A stretch of DNA of 64,000 nt from Apoderus coryli. Its lineage: Eukaryota > Arthropoda > Insecta > Coleoptera > Attelabidae. Positions 52,601 through 61,600 of the stretch are shown here, piece after piece. Each line of letters begins with the position of its first letter. The stretch's first letter is position 1. The stretch lies in NCBI GenBank assembly GCA_911728435.2, contig OU452208.1, forward strand, positions 2,542,001 through 2,606,000, written 5' to 3'. A program made the position numbers and the translations under genes. The notes below the pieces were generated by a model, which worked only from the letters and a program-made list of their open reading frames with translations, did no database searches and had not been told where the DNA came from.

Positions 52601-55600
52601 TCGATGTTGTCTATACAGATTTTTCGAAGGCTTTTGACAAGCTTAACCACAATGTAATAAAAAATAAAATGAACGGGATTGGGTTCCATGAGAGCCTAAT
52701 AACTCTCTTTGACTCATATTTATCAAATAAACCCCAGTTTGTTGAGTATGGTGGCTTTAGATCTCCTGAGTTCGTGGTCACTAGCGGTGCTCCACAGGGA
52801 AGTAACCTGGCTCCATTGATTTTTGCCGTGTACATTAACGACATTGTTCACGAGTCAATGTCTCTTATTCTCTTATTGATCTGAAGGTATTTCGGACTAT
52901 CTCAGAACCTTCCGATTGTAGCGCTCTACAGAGCGATCTGAATGTTTTGGCAGAGTGGTGTGTGGAAAACATTCTACCACTGAATATCAATAAATGCAAA
53001 TGTTTAACAATGTCTAAATGCCGTAGCCCACATAAATTCGATTATCGTATATACGGTGCTTCCTTAGCTAGATGTGTGCTTACCAGGGATCTTGGGATCA
53101 CAGTGGATTCTGATCTATCGTTCAATGATCACATAACGGATATATGTGGCTGTGCCATGCGTAATTTGGGATTTATACTGAGAGTCCTTTACCATGCACT
53201 AGTTAGAAGCAAGCTTGAATATGCCTCAATTGTATGGTCTCCTATATACCAAACCCATATTCTAAAACTTGAGAAAATACAACGCAAATTCTTAAAGCAT
53301 CTTTGTTTTAGAATTGATGGCCATTTTCCTTCACGAGGTATCGAACAGCTGCTCGACAGATTTAATGTCGATTCTCTCGAATTACGGCGAGTTTTCAGTT
53401 ATCAATTATTTCTATTTAAACTGATCAATTCTCTGATTGACTGCCCCCGACTTCTTTCGCAACTAAATTTTAACGCTCCTCAATACCATTCTCGTAACCC
53501 CTATTTATTTCAACCACCCCGATTTCGCCACAATTATGAAGGGAAAACACCACTGAAAAGGGCTTGCACGCTATGTAATGGTTGGTTCTTAAATAGACAT
53601 GTAAATTATTTCGGCGGAAGTGTTTCCTCTTTTAAACGGGAACTAGAAGAGTATTTAAGGTCAGTCCATTTGTATATGTTTTTCTGTATCATTGCTGTAG
53701 ATGACGGTTCTAATCATTCACGTGTATTTAATTTAATTTATAATTAATTTATACCATTGCCATATATTTTTTTTGTGATTCAAATAAAATTCGTCAACTC
53801 CACAAACAAATCAATTTAATATGCTTCAAACATCAAACCAAACATGTTTCGTGACTCGCTGGTCCCATCATCAGTGGTACATTAAATTATTCAAAATTGA
53901 AATTCATCTCGAGACGTTTAACTGAATTACATGATACAAGAATGAAAAGTCACGACATTAAAACTATTCGGACATTAAATATGTTGGAACTCACCATTTG
54001 TGAAAACGGGAATTTTTTATTGGGGGGTTGGAGTAGTTATAGAATTGATTGTTCAATTGTGGGAGAAGTTTAATCAAGTTGGTTGGTACAATTAGCATTA
54101 AAAATCAGAGAGTTAAAGAAAGGGAGACAATCGAAGTCAACCTGGTCGTTAATGCACTGTAATGTAGGGCAATTCTTAGCGTTATTAATTTCCATAATTT
54201 CTAGTACGTTCAGAAGAGTACTTTTGGGGCAGAGGTGTAGGATTTTAGTGTTCGTTTCAATGTCAAAATTATGGTTGGAGTTAACAATGTGGTTGGCAAA
54301 GGTGGAGTTGCTGTTGATTTCATCACATTGTTCTTCACGAGCTTTGTTAATAATTTTTAAATGTTCTCTAATTCTAGTATCGAAGGCTCTACCTGTCTGG
54401 CCTACATAAATGGAGTTGCAGTTTAAGGCATAAACACCAGTCCGTTGTAATAAGTGTGTCGAACACTTGCTATTATTCAAGATGGAGTTGATATTATGTT
54501 TAGTACGGTCGATTGCCTCCCTTTCTTTAACTCTCTGATTTTTAATGCTAATTGTAGCAACCAACTTGATTAAACTTCTCCCACAATTGAACAATCAATT
54601 CTATAACTACTCCATGATCTATATGAACACATAACCCCAAGTACATCTGACCTGTTAGTTAATTCAGAACCAATGTTAGAGTGTCAACCAATATAATAAT
54701 ATAACCAACTTTGATATTTTCTTTACTATAATACTCAAACATCTAACTCATTCCTTTCATTTTCTTGTGAATTGCTTACAACTACCGCTTCTCAAACGGC
54801 AGTGGTTGTAAATATTCAAACAAATTAAGTACTATGAATTAAATATAATCTAATGTGGTAAGGTCAAATTGAACATTGGCAATTAAAAAGCATAAAAAGG
54901 AGAAGAGAGTCTATGTAATAAGTTCTCGATATCAATATATGAAAGTAAGGTTATCTGTATGAGAATATCGTTCAAGAATCTAAGAATTGTAATTGTATTG
55001 TCGATACATTTTAACAATTACAATTCTTAGATTCTTGAACGATATTCTCATACAGATAACCTTACTTTCATATATTGAATTTTATTTGAATCATCTGATT
55101 TGCTCCTCCATATTATGGACTACTTTAGAAGGATTTTTTTTGTATTTTTGTGTTTTTTTGATATTCTGGATAATTTATGCATAATATGTTTTGTTTTGTA
55201 ATTGGGCGTAAGCCTGTTAGACATGATAAAGATTATTATTATTATTGCAGCTGTAAATAGCCTAAAAAGGGCTTTCAAAGGATGTACCACTCGACCCCTA
55301 CTACATTTTAACAAAAAAATCGGTTATGTCACCTCAAAACTTTCCCGAAGGTAGAACTATCGATATCGAGTTCATTGCGGATGCAATGTTTTCTACACAG
55401 CCAAGAAATAGGTCCTCCACGATCGATCCATTGGTTGAGAAAACGTCGATTTAATATCTCTCAAACATTTCGAGAATAACAGGCAGGTGCACCATCTTGT
55501 CGAAATACAATATTTGGTCGCTGTACTAAAGGAACTTCTTCCAGAAGAGTTGGTAATCTGTTATCGCAAAAATTGGCATAGTTTTCGGCGGTTGGTATCC

Positions 55601-58600
55601 TAGGTAGAAACTGTGGTTCTATTATCCTATTTCCCAACAGACAAAGCCACACATTTTAGCTCCAGCGTGCTTGCTTATGTGATTCTCTAATTTGGTGCTG
55701 ATTTTCGTAATTCCAACAATGCAAGTTGTGCTGCTTGCTGGTTAAAATGGCCTTCATCACTCTACAGTACTTGTTTAAAAATGTCTTCATTTGCGTCCAG
55801 GCTCAGTATCCCCAGGATGCAATTCGTGAATCGGCTTTATATGATAAGGATGCAGATTCTCTCTTTGCATGAATCTGTTTCTATCAAGGATGACCAAATT
55901 TAAATTATTAATTCGAAGTGAAAGATTTGTCTAATTTCAATATTCAAAATGGTCATGATTTCCTAAGGAGACATTTTTCGAAATTTTGACATAAGTGATT
56001 TTGGGTCGTAGATTTTACCCCCAAAGGGTGGGGAATGTTTTTGGGACACCCTGTATATACAGATCGATTTGGTTCCCGGTGGGACACCCTATATATATTA
56101 TTCCCTTTACTTACTTTTCATTTGCTCGGGCGATCTCATCTACCAAATACATAGAATTCTGTTTCTTCGCTTCAATAGTTGCTAATACGGTTTTTCTTTC
56201 ATTGCGCTTTGTTGAATATTTCTTTTTTAATTCTTCTAACTGATGATGTATATCGTTGATTGGCACTTTTTGGGCATTTATTTGATTATTGATTTCCTTA
56301 ATTTTATTCTCAATTTCTCTAGAAAATAAAATGATTTTTGATTTAAACAATTTCATTTACACAAAACAATGTTTAAAATTTAATTACACGATATTTTCTC
56401 TAATGCCATTGATTTTCTCATCGCGATTTTCAGCATTTCGTCTCGCATCAGCAACTTTCTGTTCGCACTGATTCTCTATTGATTTCTGTTGCTCCAATTC
56501 CAATTCTGAGTCACGCACCTTTGCCCACATTAATTCGTTTTGCAAAAATTTTTTCTGATCTTTTAGATTAACGATTTGTTGATGACTTTTAATTTGCGTC
56601 CTTAAATTTATTATTTTGTCTTGGAGATTTTTGAAACTCTGCAAAACATTAACATAATGTAAATAAATGTAATTAACATAATGTAAAAGGATAGAAATGG
56701 ATTTCTTACAACTGTACATATCTATTGAACAAAAGTATAGCAACACTTTCAAAAAATGAAAGAAATCTCGATTTCATAATACTACTTGCATGAGATCGTA
56801 TTTAACTACATCGTGTCTTAAATAGGCTGCTATTATCGGCGCCAACAGCTTTTTCCAACAATCAAAACAAATGAACTGATATTGATGTTAACTTTCAATA
56901 CAATATTATGCCTAGTAGGGCCTAACAGTGTTTCTTAACCAAGAATGGATGGCGTTGGTGAGAAGTTGCAAAATCTGTCTCCCATGCTCCTCTCGTAGCT
57001 TTGTTAGCTGATTGAGTTCACCTGTCGATATGGACATTGTGGGCGGATTGTTCGTAAAACCGACCGAAGTTTGTGGGTTGGTAGCTCCCCGGACGCTGCT
57101 GGACCGAAGGATGTTTGCTAGTGGTTCATTTGACGCTGGCGGGCCGAAGGATGTTTGTTAGTGGCTCCTTGGACGCTGCTGGACCGAAGGCTGTTTGCTA
57201 GTGACTACTTGGACGCTGTGGACCGAGGGAAATTTGTTAGTGGCTCCTTGGACGCTGGTGAACCGAAGGATGTTTGTTAGTGGCTCCTTGGACGCTTGTG
57301 GACCGAAGAATGTTTGTAGAACCAACTTTCAAGGAGTTGTAAATTCTAAGAAATTGACTCCGGCTCGAAGGACCAATGTTCGAGGGGCGATTAGTTTTAT
57401 GCCCTCCGAAGATTACTTTGCTCTTGTTTGTATGGCTGAGAGCAGCGGGAATGGTTTGTTAGGATATTAAGTACAGTGCGACAATATTATTCATAGCACA
57501 GCACAGGTACTATTCTTGGTTAAGAAACACTGTTTGGAAGCGCAGTCTCACTCCCCGACTAGGCATAAAGATTACTTGTGCAATAGTGTTGGTTTTTTAG
57601 TTAGGAACCACTGTTAGGAAAAGCAGTCTAATTCCCCTACTAGGCATAAAGAAGACTTGTGCAACAGTGGTTTTTACGACGATTTAAATTGAGAGACAAT
57701 GTTTGATTGAATCTGATTTTATTAAAAAATTAATCGACTATTCATACACAAAATAATGCTGAAAACAGCTAAATTATTATTGATTTAATTTACATTATTA
57801 TATACAAGTATTCAATAGAAATTATAAATGTTTTAAAATATGCAACCTAAGGGAAAAGTGTGAACAAAGGTAAAATCCATTTACTATATAAGTAAAAAAT
57901 GCTACTACTAACTATTATCAAGAATGCAGGAAGTTTTTGAATATTTAATCATAAGCGTCGTAGTATAATTTTTAGCTAATTATAAAAAAATATTAATTAT
58001 TTTAAATAATAATAATAATAGCATTTATTGTCCCACAGCAAAAAACCAATTACAGGACAAATTACGTTGATATAAAAAATTAAATGAAAATAATTTCGTG
58101 GCAAAGCGGACTAAAATGTTGGCTTTACCTACACAAGGAATTTTGTTTAATTTAGCAGGGCCCCAGTCTAATTCGATAGAAACCAGACCGAGGCATGGGT
58201 GGCCAACATTTTAGTCCGCTTTGCCACGAAATTATTTTCATTTATTATATTTACGGACATGAAATCCTCTTAATTTTTCATTATTTGGCATTAAACATCG
58301 ACGGCAGAACGCTTGGAGACCACCGTCCGAGCATTGCTGAAACCCAAATATTTGGGAGATGCTGGCAGAAGGATAAAATGGTCTCCTGCTAGCGTTTTGT
58401 GTTCATACTATTTTTATTTATATTTATTTCTATTTATACGACTGGTTTTACCTATACATTGAGTTTGTTCGGCCTCTGCATGGTATAGGATATGCATTAC
58501 TATGTACATGTAGATGATATGTGTTTACATGTGTCTACTGTTGTGTATCCTATTGTGCTTAAATGCAGGCCGATATTTGTGATGGGCAGCGACTATGGTG

Positions 58601-61600
58601 CTCTGACGAGCTCATAACAAGAGCGAAACGAATTCGTCAGTACCTGTCGACCCATGCCTCGGTCTGGTTTCTATCGAATTAGACTGGGGCCCTGCTAAAT
58701 TAAACAAAATTCCTTGTGTAGGTAAAGCCAACATTTTAGTCCGCTTTGCCACGAAATTATTTTCATTTATTATATTTACGGACATGAAATCCTCTTAATA
58801 AAAAATTAAGTATTAAAATTAAAAAATTAAGTATTTACCAAAAAAAAAAAAATTAGCATATTAGCATAAAAAAAGAAATACAACAACATTTTGATTAAAG
58901 TAGATATTAACAATATCAATCTTGACTATAGGTTAGAAAATAAAAAATAACAAAAAAAAATATCATAAACATAATATTATGCAGTTCATCAATCATCATT
59001 ATATACATATACGAGGTCCGTTCAAAAAGTTCCCGGAATTTTTGAATTGCGCGCATCTGGAGAGTCCGGTGGTCAAAATTTTTTTTTTATTGTGTTGGTA
59101 CACATGTCCCTAATGTATGGTGAAATTTTCAGCTGTATTCATTGTTTACATTCTGTCTTGCAGCGGCTGGTGTAGACGTGTTTTTTTGAGCTCGGCGATT
59201 TTTGTTAGTTTAAACAATGGAAGAATTGAAGAGTCAAAGAATTTGTATTAAATTTTGCGTGAAAAATGAAATAAAGTGTAACCAAGTGTGCGAAATGTTA
59301 CAGAGAGCCTACGGTGAGTCTGCTATGAAAAAAACAAGTGTTTACGAGTGGTATAAGCGTTTCCAAGATGGCCGCGAAGACGTTGAAGACGACGAACGCT
59401 CCGGTCGACCCAGCACGTCAATAATCGATGAAAATGTGGGAAAAGTGGAAAAAATGATTATGGATGATCGCCGAATCACAATTAGAGAAGTTGCTGATGA
59501 AGTTGGCATATCAGTTGGCTCATGCCATCATATTTTTTCAAAGGTTTTGGGCATGAAACGAGTGGCAGCAAAATTCGTTCCAAAACTGCTGAATTTTGAT
59601 CAAAAAAACAAACGCATTACCATCGCTCAGGAGCTGTTAAACGACGTCAACGACGATCCAAATTTACTTGAAAGGGTGATGAAACATGGGTGTACGGTTA
59701 TGATGTCGAAACAAAAGCACAATCGTCCACGTGGAAGCACTCAACGTCACCAAGAGTGAAAAAAGCACGTCAAGTTCGATCGAATGTCAAGGATTTGCTT
59801 ACTGTTTTCTTCGATTATAATGGCATAGTGCATAAAGAATTCTTGCCAAAAGGTCAAACCGTCAATAAGGAGTATTACCTTGAAGAAATGCGACGTTTGC
59901 GTGAAGCAATTCGAAAAAAACGCCCCGATTTATGGAAAAACAATTCATGGGTTTTGCACCACGATAACGCACCTGCTCATTCATCGTTGCTTCTTCGTGA
60001 TTTTTTGGCTAAAAACAAGACTTTAATCATGCCCCAACCTCCTTATTCACCAGATATCGCTCCGTGTGATTTTTCCTGTTCCCAAAGTTGAAGAGACCCA
60101 TGAAAGGACAGCGTTTTTCATCGATTGAAGAGATAAAGGCAGAATCGCTGAGAGTGCTACAGAGCATTACAAAAAGTGACTATCAAGGGTGTTTCGAAGA
60201 CTGGAAAAAACGCTGGCATAAGTGTATTATATCTAGGGGGGATTACTTTGAAGGGGACCATATAGATGTAGACGAATAAATAAATATTTTTTTAGAAAAA
60301 TGAGAATTCCGGGTACTTTTTGAACAGACCTCGTACATCAACAATAACAAGCAGCACACAAATGAGAGGATTAAACTGTAAATTATAAATTCACCAAAAT
60401 ACACCGATCAAGCTCTTCCAGAGAACAGATGAAAATATCACAGCCAGCAGGTATGTTATTAATTATAGAATAAAAAACATTAATAGGCGACTTTCTTAAA
60501 ACATTGGTTCGAGATCGAGATGGATAAAAAGTGAAGTTCGGGGGATAAAAAAGTTAATTTTACTTAATAAAGAAGGGCAATCAATTTTATTGTGAATTAA
60601 GTTATAAAAGAAATGTGCAGATGCCAATAATGTCTAGGATTAGACAATTTTCCTAAAAAATAAACGTTTTAGTGACAGTAAAGGTTACAATATTTTTGCT
60701 GAGTTTATTTTATGTTTAATTAATATTTCTGTGTTGGATTAAGAGGTATTCCAATTTCGAAAGAATTAAAGCACAGAGTAGTAACTTCACACTTGAAACG
60801 TACAATACAAGCCACAATTGCAAGACGGTTTGTTTTACCCAGATACAGCGTATCGAAAATAATTTCAAGTTACAATGAAAGGGGATATTTAGAGAATATT
60901 CCGAAGGCTAAAAGGCCGATTATTTTGACAGGAAATAGAGTGGCTATGCTAGAATTTGTACGTCGACATTTAACTTGGACAGTAGACAAGTGGAAAAAAG
61001 TTTTATTTAGCGAGTTATAAAATTTTCAATTCTAATAGGCGTGTAAGACGGCCAATCAACACAAAATTTCATCCAAATCAAATACGTTACACCCACAGTT
61101 AAACATGGTAAAGGCAGTGTTTTTCTATGGGGTTGTTTCTCATGGAATGGGGTGGGTCCTTCTTCATTAATGATACCATAGATCGATTTGTCTATAGACA
61201 TATAGTGCAAAATGTATTGTTGCCTTATGCAGAGTGGGAAATGCCGTTGCGTTTTATTTTCCAACAGGATAACGATCCAAAACACTCCTCACGAATTTTT
61301 CAAGAGTGCTTTCAAGAAAATAACGTTCGGGTTTTGCAGTGGCCGGAACAATCCCCAGACTTAACTCCATTGAAAATCTAGGGGAAGAACTTGAACGTGG
61401 AATTCGTACACAAGTATTTACAAATAAGCAATCATTGGTAAATAAAATCAATGAAGTTTGGACAAACCTTCCCGAAAATATTAATCACAAATTTATTGAA
61501 AATAAAATACTTCATTTCGTCGATTTTCATAATTATAAATATTTCTGTACCTTCGTTTCGTGTACCAAAATATTGTGAAATGTTACTAAAATTGGGGATA

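Larger units (their letters stand above)
58005..60700 (-). pseudogene. LINE 3' remnant split by two younger elements
   Basis: An AATAATAATAATA tail at 58005-58020 is followed by CATTTATTGTCCCACAGC. The C-terminal coding remains appear at 60380-60700 (INNIPAGCDIF, CSLEELDRC in minus frames). The 58.1-58.8 kb inverted repeat unit and the mariner separate these parts. Confidence 0.55.

Noticed and set aside
57195..57470. 91-codon ORF over the minisatellite
   Set aside because: Open by chance because the 40-bp unit lacks stops in that frame; changes in unit length break periodicity.
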